DNA of 64,000 bases, from the NCBI GenBank assembly GCA_036245525.1, contig BTPG01000004.1:50667323-50731322 (forward strand). The letters run 5' to 3'. A model generated the notes under the pieces. That model ran no database searches. It had not been told where the DNA came from and saw nothing but the letters and a program-made list of their open reading frames with translations. The position numbers and the translations under genes were made by a program. This document shows positions 22,837-32,448 of this stretch, piece after piece. Each line of letters begins with the position of its first letter. The first letter of the stretch is position 1. This stretch comes from Semisulcospira habei (taxonomy: Eukaryota > Mollusca > Gastropoda > Semisulcospiridae).

Positions 22837-23745
22837 GCCGACTCTGACAAACTCCATACTACCGTCCATTACAAGCCCACCGACGCACACACTTACCTGC
22901 AGTTTTCATCGAGCCATCCTGCCGCCACCAAAAACGGTATCCCATTCTCCCAATTTCTGCGACTCCGTCGGATCTGCAGCAGCGACGACGACTTCACCAA
23001 CCAGACCCAAACCATGGCCACTTTCTTCTCACACCAGGGATACCCCCAAGACATCGTCAACACCGCTCGTTCTAAGGCTGAGGCCACAAGCAGAAGTGAG
23101 GCTTTGAGGGAGAAAACTCACAGTGCTGCAGAGGACCGGCCGGTCCTGTGTATCACGTATCATCCTCACAACATCCCCATCAAAAACATTCTCCTCAGGA
23201 ACTTCCACATCATTCAGAATGACACAGTATTGAAAGACATATTTCCTGAGCCTCCGCTGGTCGCTTACAAACGTGACACTAACCTACGCGATCATCTTGT
23301 TCACAGTTCACTTCGCGCATCTAACACCTTACCACCTGGCACACACCCTTGTCAGCAACCACACTGCAAAGCATGTCCGTACATCAACACATCCCCCGTC
23401 ATCACCGGACCCCTGTCATCTTTTCATGTCCACCGATCATTCACATGCCAGTCATCGGATATTGTCTATGTCATCTCATGTTCTCACTGCCCAAAGATGT
23501 TGTATGTGGGGGAGACATACCGTACACTCCCTGAACGCTGCGAGGAGCATGTTCGTTCGATCCGCCTCGGATACAACAACCAGGTTGGACGTCATTTCAA
23601 CGAACCTCCTCATAGCCTCACACATTTCAGCATACGCATCCTTTGGCAAAATACATCCCACTTCATCCGCCGCAAAATGACAGAATCCTTTTTCGCGGAC
23701 AGGCTTGGCACTTACCATCCGCGCGGCTTGAACATTCGCCCCTAG
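22837..23745 (+). pseudogene. Penelope-like RT (C-terminal part) plus GIY-YIG nuclease
   Basis: The frame is open from the loop into the right arm. It begins with the RT thumb-side motif YKPTDAHTYLQFSSSHP...GIPFSQFLRLRRIC, continues through an HQGYP..IV.TA segment and KDIFPEPPLVAYKR, a CxxxHCKACPY Cys motif, and a GIY-YIG domain (IVYVISCSHC...LYVGETYRTL). It ends HPRGLNIRP. The RT catalytic motifs lie upstream of the 5' truncation and are absent. Single-strand nicking by GIY-YIG nucleases is how such elements start target-primed insertion (family knowledge). Confidence 0.85.
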
Positions 23746-23825
23746 GGATGTATGCTCGGCCTGATGGGTAGTTGGTGCCAGACTTGACCTCACTGTTGAT
23801 ACTGGATGCTACCTTTGAGTGTGTA

Positions 23826-23886
<61 letters not shown>

Positions 23887-24013
23887 ATGTGCGCGAGCTG
23901 CAGCAGGCACGAGTGAATGCGAATGTATGCAGTGACGTGTATGTATATAGACGTAAGTTTTGTGCTACGTGTTTTGTGCATGTGTATTTGCGTCATTATG
24001 TGTACGTGTGTGT

Positions 24014-24063
<50 letters not shown>

Positions 24064-24145
24064 GTCATTCTAAATTCTCTCTATACAGGATGACGTCTAT
24101 TCTTTCTGTCGTGTTCTTTTCTGTTCTACGTTTGTTTCCATGTCA

Positions 24146-24176
24146 CCTGAGGAAGGATCTTTGATCCGAAACGTCG
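24146..24176 (+). ncRNA. Hammerhead-ribozyme-like motif (right arm)
   Basis: The mirror copy of the motif at 21,850-21,880: CTGAGGA, GGATC/GATCC stem, GAAA, followed by CGTCG. Both copies are identical. See the left-arm entry for limits. Confidence 0.5.
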
Positions 24177-24262
24177 TTATTTGTTTCTATTTTAAAGGGT
24201 TTTCTACCACTATCTTCTGTTTTTCTTTCACGTGAAACCCTAGCGGCAACAGTTTTACTACA

Positions 24263-24470
24263 TATGAATAAAACAGTTTGATAGAAGCGTTGAGACTCGC
24301 ATTCTCAAACCGAGTCACTCGAGCTGCGCTCTCGGGGGCCTGCCCCCAGTTGCAGGAAACATTTCCAGGCCAGTAACAGCCAACCATCCGTCCCTTCTTC
24401 TGCAGCCAGATTTTTGCGTTGGGCTAAAAATAGCTGAAAACGAAGCAGTGGGAGCTGTGACAAGCTGATG
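24263..24470. repeat. Duplicated segment E, right half
   Basis: This is the continuation of segment E beyond the Penelope insertion: GTTTGATAGAAGCGTTGAG, CGAGCTGCGCTCTCG, TTTCCAGGCCAGTAACAGCC. It matches 27,420-27,560. Confidence 0.8.
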
Positions 24471-24671
24471 CTCCGTCGCCGCACCGCTCCAAAAAGAAAA
24501 TGATTCACTCAGTTTATTTCTATGTTCTCGATATTTGTCGCTGCCGCCGTCTCCGCCGCGCCACCGTCGCTTTGCTACGTCGATACACACATGTAGCAGG
24601 GAAACGTTCATTCCGGATCCGCAATATAACCTGAACAAGTCTCTTTTTCCCGCATTCACTTGGCGTTTCAC

Positions 24672-24741
24672 TCATTCGAGGCGTGTCGCATCCGGATACG
24701 CGGCTGTTGCCGGGATCCGTATGCGGCACGTCTCGAATGGG
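24672..24741. repeat. Imperfect hairpin ending in TTAA
   Basis: CATTCGAGGCGTGTCGCATC at the left and GGATCCGTATGCGGCACGTC...CGAATGGGTTAA at the right form an inverted repeat with a CTGTTG loop. Only the right half is retained at 14,835-14,860 in block B. It may be a short relative of the TTAA hairpin MITEs. Confidence 0.5.
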
Positions 24742-24870
24742 TTAATGTTAGACGCGGCTTTAGCTTAAATTATCAACTCCAGTTACTCACTCAGCTACTT
24801 TGTTTTGATTATCACTGTTCATTGACAGACGTATCTGGTTATTCTTAAAACAGTTTTTAGTTTTAACCCT

Positions 24871-25350
24871 TTTGGGCTGTCCATAGTGCTTTTGGGCTGT
24901 CCATAGTGCTTTTGGGCTGTCCATAGTGCTTTTGGGCTGTCCATAGTGCTTTTGGGCTGTCGATAGTGCTTTTGGGCTGTCGATAGTGCTTTTGGGCTGT
25001 CCATAGTGCTTTTGGGCTGTGCTTTTGGGCTGTCCATAGTGCTTTTGGGCTGTCCATAGTGCTTTTGGGCTGTCGATAGTGCTTTTGGGCTGTCGATAGT
25101 GCTTTTGGGCTGTCCATAGTGCTTTTGGGCTGTCCATAGTGCTTTTGGGCTGTCCATAGTGCCTAGTGCTTTTGGGCTGTCGATAGTGCTTTTGGGCTGT
25201 CGATAGTGCTTTTGGGCTGTCCATAGTGCTTTTGGGCTGTCCATAGTGCTTTTGGGCTGTCCTTAGTGTTTTTGGGCTGTCCATAGTGCTTTTGGGCTGT
25301 CCATAGTGCTTTTGGGCTGTCCATAGTGCTTTTGGGCTGTCCTTAGTGCT
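24871..25350. repeat. Minisatellite, 20-bp unit, ~24 copies
   Basis: The unit is TTTGGGCTGTCCATAGTGCT with a TCGATAG variant. A shortened unit lies at about 25,019 and a partly duplicated one at about 25,160. It occupies the same place relative to the GPCR as the 22-bp array in block B, and shares GGCTGTC.ATAGTGC with it, so the two arrays descend from one ancestor. Open minus frames through it are not genes. Confidence 0.95.
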
Positions 25351-25454
25351 TTTTTGTGGAGGCGTTTCTTGAAGGAATCAATTCCACAAAGAGCGCTACC
25401 GACAGCCGAAATAAAGATTTTTTGTTCCTTGACACTTTCATACCTTTAGCCTAT

Positions 25455-25639
25455 TTAACCCCAAGGATCCCAACTGCTGGAGATGTCACCTAATGTTTAT
25501 GTACTAGTTGTGAGAGATGGATCGAGCATGATAATTCAAGGGTGGTGCCAGATTAGCTTAAGCTGATCTGGCACTACCCTTGAATTATCTTAGTCGATCC
25601 GTCTCCCGTTTTATCTGCTGTCGGGGTTAAACGGGTTAA
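25455..25639 (-). mobile_element. TTAA hairpin MITE, copy 3
   Basis: Bounded by TTAACCCC at the left and GGGTTAA at the right. The central hairpin lacks the innermost GGCGCC stem (AGATTAGCTTAAGCTGATCT remains). It is positionally equivalent to copy 2 in block B. Confidence 0.8.
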
Positions 25640-25658
25640 AGCACAGCGTATACTGTGT

Positions 25659-25838
25659 ATTATGAGGTGAGTACAGCGTTTACATGTCATCATCTGACAC
25701 CCATCAAACGAACTCATTATTATGAGGTGAGTACAGCGTTTACATGTCATCATCTGACACCCATCAAACGAACTCATTATTATGAGGTGAGTATAGCGTT
25801 TCCATGTCATCATCTGACACTCATCAAACAAACTCATC
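25659..25838. repeat. 60-bp tandem repeat, 3 copies
   Basis: The unit starts TTATGAGGTGAGTACAGCGT and contains CATGTCATCATCTGACACCC. Block B has a single unit at about 16,770-16,830. The last unit runs into the GPCR C stop region, so the array lies directly in the 3' flank of the gene. Confidence 0.9.
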
Positions 25839-26868
25839 TATGATAATTTCTGACAGTCACAAGCGCCACTGTCGTCTGTGGCTGCTGTCTTTTAGCTTTA
25901 GTTGTACATACAAGTATGACGAACGCTTTCCGAAACTCGGTGCCGCTCAGACAGTACAGGTAAAAGTTGACAGCACTGTTGGTGTACCACAGTAATAAAC
26001 AAACTGTAAAAGCAAGCCACAGACGGTCATTTTCCTCATCCTCTAGTCCGTAAGTGGCATTCGTCATAGGCGGGAACAAAGAAAGTGGCATTGTCAGCAG
26101 GAAAAACGCCCCTGATGTCACAACAAGTGTAAGGGTGAGTGAGGAGGCTTTCCTCTGACGAGAACTGACATGGGCCGAACTGATCATCCCCATCCTGCGG
26201 GCTATCTGCAGAGACTGGGCCACTTTCCACACCAGCAACACGTTGCAAACCACAAGGATACAAAATGGTATAAATGAGTTGAAAAGCAAGTCCAGCCAGG
26301 GGAATATACTATATTCAAGTTGGCGATAATGCTTGTCCTGCAACGTGCACAGTCCTTGTGTTGTATTTTTCTCAGGCACAACAGTGTACGTAACGAGTTT
26401 ATGACAGTTCATGACCGCTGACACCAACACTGTGGCCATGACAACAAACGTAGTTTTGACTTTACAAATACATCTGGTCCGGTGAGGCCACACCACTGAC
26501 ATCATTCTCTGTGTCGTCATCGCGGCGAGGAGCCAGGACGACGTCATTGCGCTTGTGAACTTAATGAATATTCCAATCTTGCAGACACTTTCGTGCACTT
26601 CAAAAAGGCCCAGAGAATACCCGAAATACATCGAGTTCACTAATAACACCAAGTCTAGCTGCACAAGGTCCGAGACAGCCAGGGCTATGAAATAAACAGA
26701 CATGGAAACCATAGACTGCCTGGCGCTCATCCTACGAAACACCACTATCGTCATCACGTTGCCAAAAGTCCCCAGGACAAGGATAAAAGGCGGACACAAT
26801 CGCCATAACCAAAGGGTCGCTACACTTGTAGACTGCGGCATGCTTTTCGGTGTGGTCGGCTTATTCAC
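25834..26868 (-). CDS. Class A (rhodopsin-type) GPCR, copy C
   Basis: The 344-residue single-exon receptor starts MNKPTTPKSM. Landmarks match copies A and B: GTFGN (TM1), LAVSD (TM2), ESVCK (TM3), TQR in place of DRY followed by WPHR, ECL2 Cys (QGLCT) with an NTT glycosylation site before it, IPFC (TM5), LTMP (TM6) and NSAVNFYLYC (TM7). Unlike B it keeps the NPxxY Tyr, so it is structurally the most complete of the three. In TM2-TM3 it differs from A and B (LLVNSMY..., FEVHESV), yet in ECL2 it resembles A and in the C-tail it is identical to B. ECL3 differs from both (PPMTNATYGLEDEEND). No frame breaks. Confidence 0.87.
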   Translation of the reverse strand: MNKPTTPKSMPQSTSVATLWLWRLCPPFILVLGTFGNVMTIVVFRRMSARQSMVSMSVYFIALAVSDLVQLDLVLLVNSMYFGYSLGLFEVHESVCKIGIFIKFTSAMTSSWLLAAMTTQRMMSVVWPHRTRCICKVKTTFVVMATVLVSAVMNCHKLVTYTVVPEKNTTQGLCTLQDKHYRQLEYSIFPWLDLLFNSFIPFCILVVCNVLLVWKVAQSLQIARRMGMISSAHVSSRQRKASSLTLTLVVTSGAFFLLTMPLSLFPPMTNATYGLEDEENDRLWLAFTVCLLLWYTNSAVNFYLYCLSGTEFRKAFVILVCTTKAKRQQPQTTVALVTVRNYHR

Positions 26869-27299
26869 CTGTCAGTGTCGAGAAAGGCGTTTTAACGGTG
26901 AACATGTCGTCGTAAGTCAATATACAGAACTGTTTACTTTCGTGCACTACGAAGGTTCCAGGAGTTCATAGAACATTTCAGACCACTTTTGCGCAGAAAA
27001 CTCCGAAACTCTATGTTTCCTAATATACCGCGTGCTGCACATCGGATCCCATAGTAACCTCACGGTGCACTTTCGAATTAAAAAACAACAATGCAGATGG
27101 CAAATGGATTGGACACGGCTTTCGAAACAGAAACACAGTAATTTCCTCATGCAGCACCAGTCACTGACTGTTTTGACCTACTGATAATAGGGGCGAGGGG
27201 TGTGGGGGGTGGGGTTGCAGCCCCCATCCCAGCAATACTTTCAAATTTTATCTAAAATATTATCTCAAAGTCCTTTGTTTTTTTAGTTTGGAAACACCC

Positions 27300-27560
27300 C
27301 CTTGGACTGATTCCATTTGTAAAAGGTTCTCTAAAACTTAATTCGTATTCTTTCTTTTCTAGACAGACCTCGCGGCTGACACTTCTGTAACTGCTGAGCA
27401 CTCGGTGACTATGAATCAAACAGTTTGATAGAAGCGTTGAGACTCGCATTTTCAAAACCGAGTCCTAGAAGTTCCACTCGAGCTGCGCTCTCGAAGGACC
27501 TGCCACCAGTTGTGAGAAACGTTTCCAGGCCAGTAACAGCCAGCCATCTGTCTCTTCGCA
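27300..27560. repeat. Duplicated segment E, uninterrupted copy
   Basis: Continuous counterpart of 21,657-21,797 plus 24,263-24,420. At the insertion point it reads GACTATGAATCAAACAGTTTG without any Penelope sequence. Confidence 0.85.
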
Positions 27561-27695
27561 CTGCAGCGAGATCTTCGCACAACCCGTCAGTTTTAGAACT
27601 TTGAATCGCGAGGTCAGTCTAGAAATACAAACACTCTGCTTCTATTCTTTAAACCTGTTCAGTGCCGAAAAAACTTATGTGAACACCACCCAACT

Positions 27696-27761
27696 GCAAG
27701 AGGCATAGATCCTCATGAGCCCCCGCAGTTGCGGGGGCTCATGAGGATCTATGCCTCTTGC
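27696..27761. repeat. Perfect 66-bp hairpin (family P-27)
   Basis: GCAAGAGGCATAGATCCTCA and then TGAGCCCCCGCA pair exactly with the right arm around a GTT loop, a 31-bp stem without mismatch. The wider element (about 27,655-27,855) ends in AACCTGTTCAG and CTGAACGGGTTAG. A decayed relative lies at 39,279-39,413. Confidence 0.8.
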
Positions 27762-28079
27762 TGACACCACTTTCAATCCATGTTTCTGGGACAGCTAGGG
27801 TATTTTGGTGTTGAATTAACGAAGATTGCAGAAACACAGCCCTGAACGGGTTAGTATCTCGTGAAAACGCCTTGCCGACCTAGGCCTGTGTTCTTATATT
27901 TGTTTGCAATCTTGTGAGGTCGACTCCGGCTTCATCAGTTGGTACTCCGTGTTTGCTTTTCTCAGAATATCCTACACAACTTGAGGGACACAGAGGAAGA
28001 CTCTTAACAGCAACAGCTTGAGCCGAACTTGTGCAGCAAACTAAGTAGATGTATCCGTACCGTTCGTGGGAGTACTCCC

Positions 28080-28775
28080 CAGATAAACCCACTCGGGGAG
28101 TACGCCACAAGTACACGTCTATTCCAGGAGACGCTAAGCATCTTACTTGATTAGAAGTGTACTTGTGGCGTACTCTCCCAGTGGGTCTATACGCGGTGTA
28201 CTCCCGGAAACGTTAGGGGTAGATGCACATTTTCAGTGTACTTTGCTGGAGTTTTGATTTTGCTTTTCCACACCTTCAAAGACCCACTCCGCATTTAGAA
28301 GCACGCCCTGATTCTCCAGTCACGAAGAATCTTTTAAAGCTTTTCCGCTTTTAGTTTTTGAGATTTTCATGCACAATACAAACTCCAGTTCGTGTTTAAA
28401 ATCAATCCAAAGAACGTGATACACTCCAGTGTTTATTAAGTATCATTACAGCATCCACAATTATGTGTGCGCGTTGTCGCTCTCAAGGTCTAAGATCGGA
28501 TTGATGAGTTCTATATCCTGTTCCTAAATCACCTGTCGCCTGTCAACAATTGATCAGTGTGGTTTGAACAGCCCTTGAACATTAATTCTAACGACCGTCT
28601 TGTTTAAAAAGCTTTTTAATACTTAATCAAACTTGAAGATCGGATTGACGAGTTCTATATCCTATTCCTAAATCACCTGTCGCCTGTCAACAATTGATCA
28701 GTGTGGTTTCAACAGCTCTTGAGCATTAATTCTAACGACCGTCTTGTTTGAAAAGCTTTTAAATACTTAATCAAA
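28080..28775. repeat. Duplication of 12 kb segment, with internal ~140-bp tandem pair
   Basis: Counterpart of 11,990-12,540. It contains an inverted GGAGTACGCCACAAGTACAC / GTACTTGTGGCGTACTC pair near 28,097 and 28,165. A tandem duplication of about 140 bp (28,495-28,637 and 28,637-28,775) holds GATCGGATTGA, AATCACCTGTCGCCTGTCAA and AATTCTAACGACCGTCTTG. No gene. Confidence 0.7.
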
Positions 28776-29141
28776 CTTGATCTGCTCGACGACGGGCTAA
28801 ATTTCGCATATGCATTGTCGTGCCTACTAAACTAACATTTTTTTTTTTAAATCCTTTTTTTCACAATCCATGTGAGTACTGCCCCTTGTGAATAACGGAA
28901 GAACTCTCCTGCCTACAAAGGAGAAGAAGAGCAGAAAAGTCTTTCATTTTACGACATTGAAACTTTCGTCAGGAAAATTTACAAAGAAGATATTGCGAAC
29001 TATTAAACTTGTACAGCCTGGAGCAGGACCCCCTTTGTTTCATCCGTATTTCTTTATCTGGAAGTCCATGCCAAGAAAGTTGACTGCCAAGGTGCAAAAT
29101 GCAAAAACAATCCAAGCAAAGAAAGAAACCCGTGAACCCAT

Positions 29142-29337
29142 TTAACCCCATCCCGCACTGTGTAAGGTGTTACCCAATGGCTATGTGCCAGTTACAGGAG
29201 GTGGATTGGCCATGATAATTCACGGGTAGTGCCAGATTAGCTTGGCGCCTTTAGGCGCCAAGCTAATCTGGCACTACCCTTGAATTATCATGGACAGTCC
29301 ACCCCCTGCCGTAAGGCGTTGGGACTAAATGGGTTAA
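29142..29337 (+). mobile_element. TTAA hairpin MITE, copy 4
   Basis: TTAACCCC at the left and GGGTTAA at the right with the same central hairpin. The inner stem (AGCTTGGCGCC TTTA GGCGCCAAGCT) is perfect. Confidence 0.85.
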
Positions 29338-29540
29338 GTAAGCTTGTTTTTAGAAAGGACAAGTACAACACGCATTATTGGTAAGTAAATTAAGTTGCAC
29401 TCGCCATTTCAAAGCGCGACCGTTCTTCGTTGTTCGAAGCGCGTATCACTGTGATTGACCGGAATATACATATTTGTTTTCATCCCTACGACCAATCTCT
29501 TTAGCGTAAACTGTACAACATGACCGAGCTTCAAAAACCT

Positions 29541-30600
29541 TTGTTTTCATCCCTACGTCACATGACCAGTTACTTTAGCGCAAACCGTACCATGTGACCG
29601 TAATACAAAAACCCTTGTACCGACAAATGGCGGGCTTCTTGTAGCCCTCTTTGTGACGTATCTTGGAAGCGAGTTTTGTTTTATAAAAGATCCCCAAAAC
29701 GTTTTAAGTAAAAGGTTACTTAGTGTTGTTCGAAACAACAAGCACACTCAGTACTGTAGACGGCAATGTCATGAAATATTTTAAATTACCTCATACGTCT
29801 ATTATATATAAATGTATATTCCTTTGACGTCAGTCATGTCTGGCGTGATCCAGGTCGGAAGATTTCTTCTTTATTTCTTTTACGAAAATAGTGGAGGAAT
29901 GAAAACAAATACGTTCTTGGTAGCAAGGGCTTACTGCACGGACCTTTGTCGGCCTTCGGGAGGTCAAAAGAACCATTGTACCCCTCAGGCCTTCGGGGTA
30001 CAATGGTTCCTTTGACATCCCTCAGGCTTACAAGGGTCCGTGTAGCAAACCCCTGCGACCAAAAACTTATATTGTTTTCATCAGTACGTCATACGACCAG
30101 TCACTTTAGCGCAAACCGTACCATGTGACCATGATACAAAAACCCTTGTAGAGACAAATGGCTGACTTCTTGTAGCCCTCTTTGTGACTCATCTCGGACG
30201 CGAGTTTTGTTCTATTAATGATGACCAAAACGTTCTAAATTAAAAAGTTACTTAGTGTTGTTCGAAACAAACAGGGACACTACTGGAGACGGCAACGTCA
30301 TGAAAGATTTTAATTACGTCATACGTATATTATGTATAAATATATATATTTCTTTTGTCAGTCAGGTCTGGCGCGATCCAGGTCGGAAGATTTCTTTTTG
30401 ATTTCTTTTACGAAAATAAAACAAATACGTTATTGGTAGCAGGGGCTTGCCGCACGGACCTTTGTAGGCCTTCGGGAGGTCAAAGGAACCATTGTACCCC
30501 CCAGGCGTTTGGCCGTCGGGGTACAATGGTTCCTTTGACCTCCCTCAGGCCTGCAAGGGTCCGTGTAGCAAATCCCTGTGACCAATAACTTATAATAAAC
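29541..30600. repeat. ~530-bp tandem duplication, each copy with a hairpin
   Basis: Copy 1 is 29,541-30,071 and copy 2 is 30,072 to about 30,600. Shared blocks are CTTTAGCGCAAACCGTACCA, CTTCTTGTAGCCCTCTTTGT and GATTTCTTTTACGAAAATA. Each copy ends in a hairpin (29,937-30,042 and 30,453-30,565) with arms CACGGACCTTTGT, GGAGGTCAAAGGAACC and ATTGTACCCC. A partial third unit start lies at about 29,480. No gene is recognised. Confidence 0.8.
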
Positions 30601-30669
30601 ACCAGGGTCACGTAGTCACAGAGAGAAGACCTGCAATGTGACGAACTGTTTGTAGTCCGTTCTCAAATG

Positions 30670-31510
30670 TACATCAGTGATTACTTTAAAGTACCATTAC
30701 GCATAAATCTGAAAACACATTTCAGTACCATTTCTATTTGTTGGTTTACATAGTTTATTGCTTTGCAAAATGCATAAAAGGATATATAACATTTCCATCA
30801 GATCAAAACAAGCCACAGGCTTATAGAATGATTTCTGTTTGTTATGCCTTGTCGACACACCTAATGAAATTAACAGCAGTTTGGACGTGCAGCAAAAGCA
30901 CACGAGTAATCGCACTTACTTATTACCCACAGCCATTAGCGTTTCAGGCTATTTTTAGCTGTTTCTTGTACTGAAAGCGTTGTATTTCTAGAACGGAGTG
31001 GAGTCATTGTCAGGTTACTTGATATAAAGACGACGTGAGCTGAATTGGATTGTCCTGTGGCTAAATGAACCATACCTAGACCTGTGTGTAGCGTTTCGTA
31101 ACAACCAGTTACATAAGTATATATTTGAACAGTTACGGCGGTAGTGGACCTTTAACGAATCACCTCTTAGTATTTTCACACGCACCACGTTGGCCATCGC
31201 GTTTTTGAGCTCTTTTGGAACTGCAGGCGTTTTGCGGAATATATTCTCATTCGAAAAAATCAGAAAACACTTACCCCTACATTTGATTACCAAGAACCTT
31301 TACAGCAGGCTCATGCCCAGTATCTCAGTACGCTAAAACGCTCCCGGCGGCGCGGATAAGTGCAGGCTTGAACAGAGTGCCAGCTAGACAGCTAGACCAT
31401 CCCAATGCGAAAAAGGCCATCGGGACGACGCCGGCCGGCGTTGGCCCGCCCACAGCCATAAACAGGCGAACGGCGGCCGTCGTCGGCCCGATGGCCTTTG
31501 CGCACAGGGA
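30670..31510. repeat. Segmental duplication (copy of 6.9-7.7 kb)
   Basis: See the 6,895-7,690 entry. It ends with a GC-rich palindrome at 31,402-31,510 (GGCCATCGGGACGACGCC against GGCCGTCGTCGGCCCGATGG) framed by CCAATGCG and GCGCACAGG. Confidence 0.75.
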
Positions 31511-31519
31511 TGCCACATC

Positions 31520-32345
31520 ACCTTCGAATAAGTTTGGATCATATTGGTCACTTGCATTAGTTCTCTGGGCTGGTCCCTAAGTCTCATACCACATTTTATG
31601 TAAGAAACAAGGCTCAGTCTTCCCTGACACAGGTTACTAACCAGTATTTTACAATGGCGTTTATAAGGCATGCACTCGAGCGGTTTTGGTAGGGTCACTA
31701 AAATGGCGCGAATGACACACACATGGGAGACTAGTGCATTTTCTTCGGCGTTCATAGAATTTATTTATTTACTTATTTATATATTTTTATTTATTTATTT
31801 TTGTGGGGGGGGGGGGGGGGGGGAGGGGATTCTGGGATTATCGGTCACTTTAATTCTGCTTTTCAACTAGGATGCCAGCCCGCATCTAGCTTTCAGGTCA
31901 TGAGTACGTAAGGCCAAAACGTAACCCAAAATGTAGCTCTCTAGGTCGGACCCACCATGTATACATAAACTGTCTAGATTGTCTGTCCAGACACAACCTA
32001 AGGTTTGACTCAGAATCAACGGATTTATTTAAACTGGTATGAAAGACCTGCACAACCCGTTTTTCTAAACCCCAGGTTTTCAGTGTTTCAGACAGCAAAA
32101 TGCTCACATTTCTAAAAAACAACAACAAACAAACAAAAACCCAACAACAACATGTGGAAACATGTTTGGCTCTATTGAGAGTTAATTGTTTTACTTTGTG
32201 TTGACAAACGTAATCTAAACAATTTACATACCTACTGTGAAAATGGGAGACAATAGGTGGCCTGTGAAAGAGTGAAATTATACTTAGCTGCCCCAAAGCA
32301 AGGGTATAGCTATAGTTATAGACCATGCCCTGTAAACAAGAGTAC
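31520..32345. other. Intergenic, no gene seen
   Basis: ATTT-rich and G-homopolymer tracts lie at 31,757-31,828, and an A/C-rich tract at 32,113-32,150. A minus-strand ORF at 31,898-32,356 has no recognisable features. At 32,345-32,395 a partial GC palindrome (P-GC) reads GGCCGACGTCGGCCCGATGG. Confidence 0.35.
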
Positions 32346-32448
32346 CCGATGCGCAAAAGGACATGAGGCCGACGTCGGCCCGATGGCCTTCTCCTGCCAG
32401 TAGACCATTTCTGTTTACATTTATCATCGGAAAAGACATTTTAATTGA

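Larger units (their letters stand above)
21798..24262. mobile_element. Penelope-like element, inverted (palindromic) insertion
   Basis: Two arms of about 1,040 bp (21,798-22,836 and 23,189-24,228) are inverted copies, almost identical apart from homopolymer and CA tract lengths. They surround a 352-bp single-copy loop. The whole insert is flanked by TATGAATAAAAC at 21,786-21,797 and 24,263-24,274. A 34-bp stretch (24,229-24,262) lies between the right arm and the target duplication. Each arm carries, towards its outside, the GIY-YIG coding end, a CA/GT microsatellite, an A/T homopolymer and a hammerhead-like motif. This is the known style of Penelope elements, which insert as 5'-truncated, often inverted copies. 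Confidence 0.85.
24715..27300. repeat. Segmental duplication block C (GPCR C)
   Basis: Homologous to block B at 14,835-18,515 with the same order of minisatellite, TTAA hairpin, GPCR and flanking sequence. It is shorter, mainly because its minisatellite is one third as long and the 66-bp repeat is not expanded. Confidence 0.85.

Noticed and set aside
22280..23745. GIY-YIG nuclease as a host gene
   Set aside because: It sits in a Penelope-like element with terminal duplications, an inverted copy and a truncated RT upstream.
24787..25284. Minus-strand ORFs of 165, 141 and 84 codons
   Set aside because: Products of the 20-bp minisatellite array.
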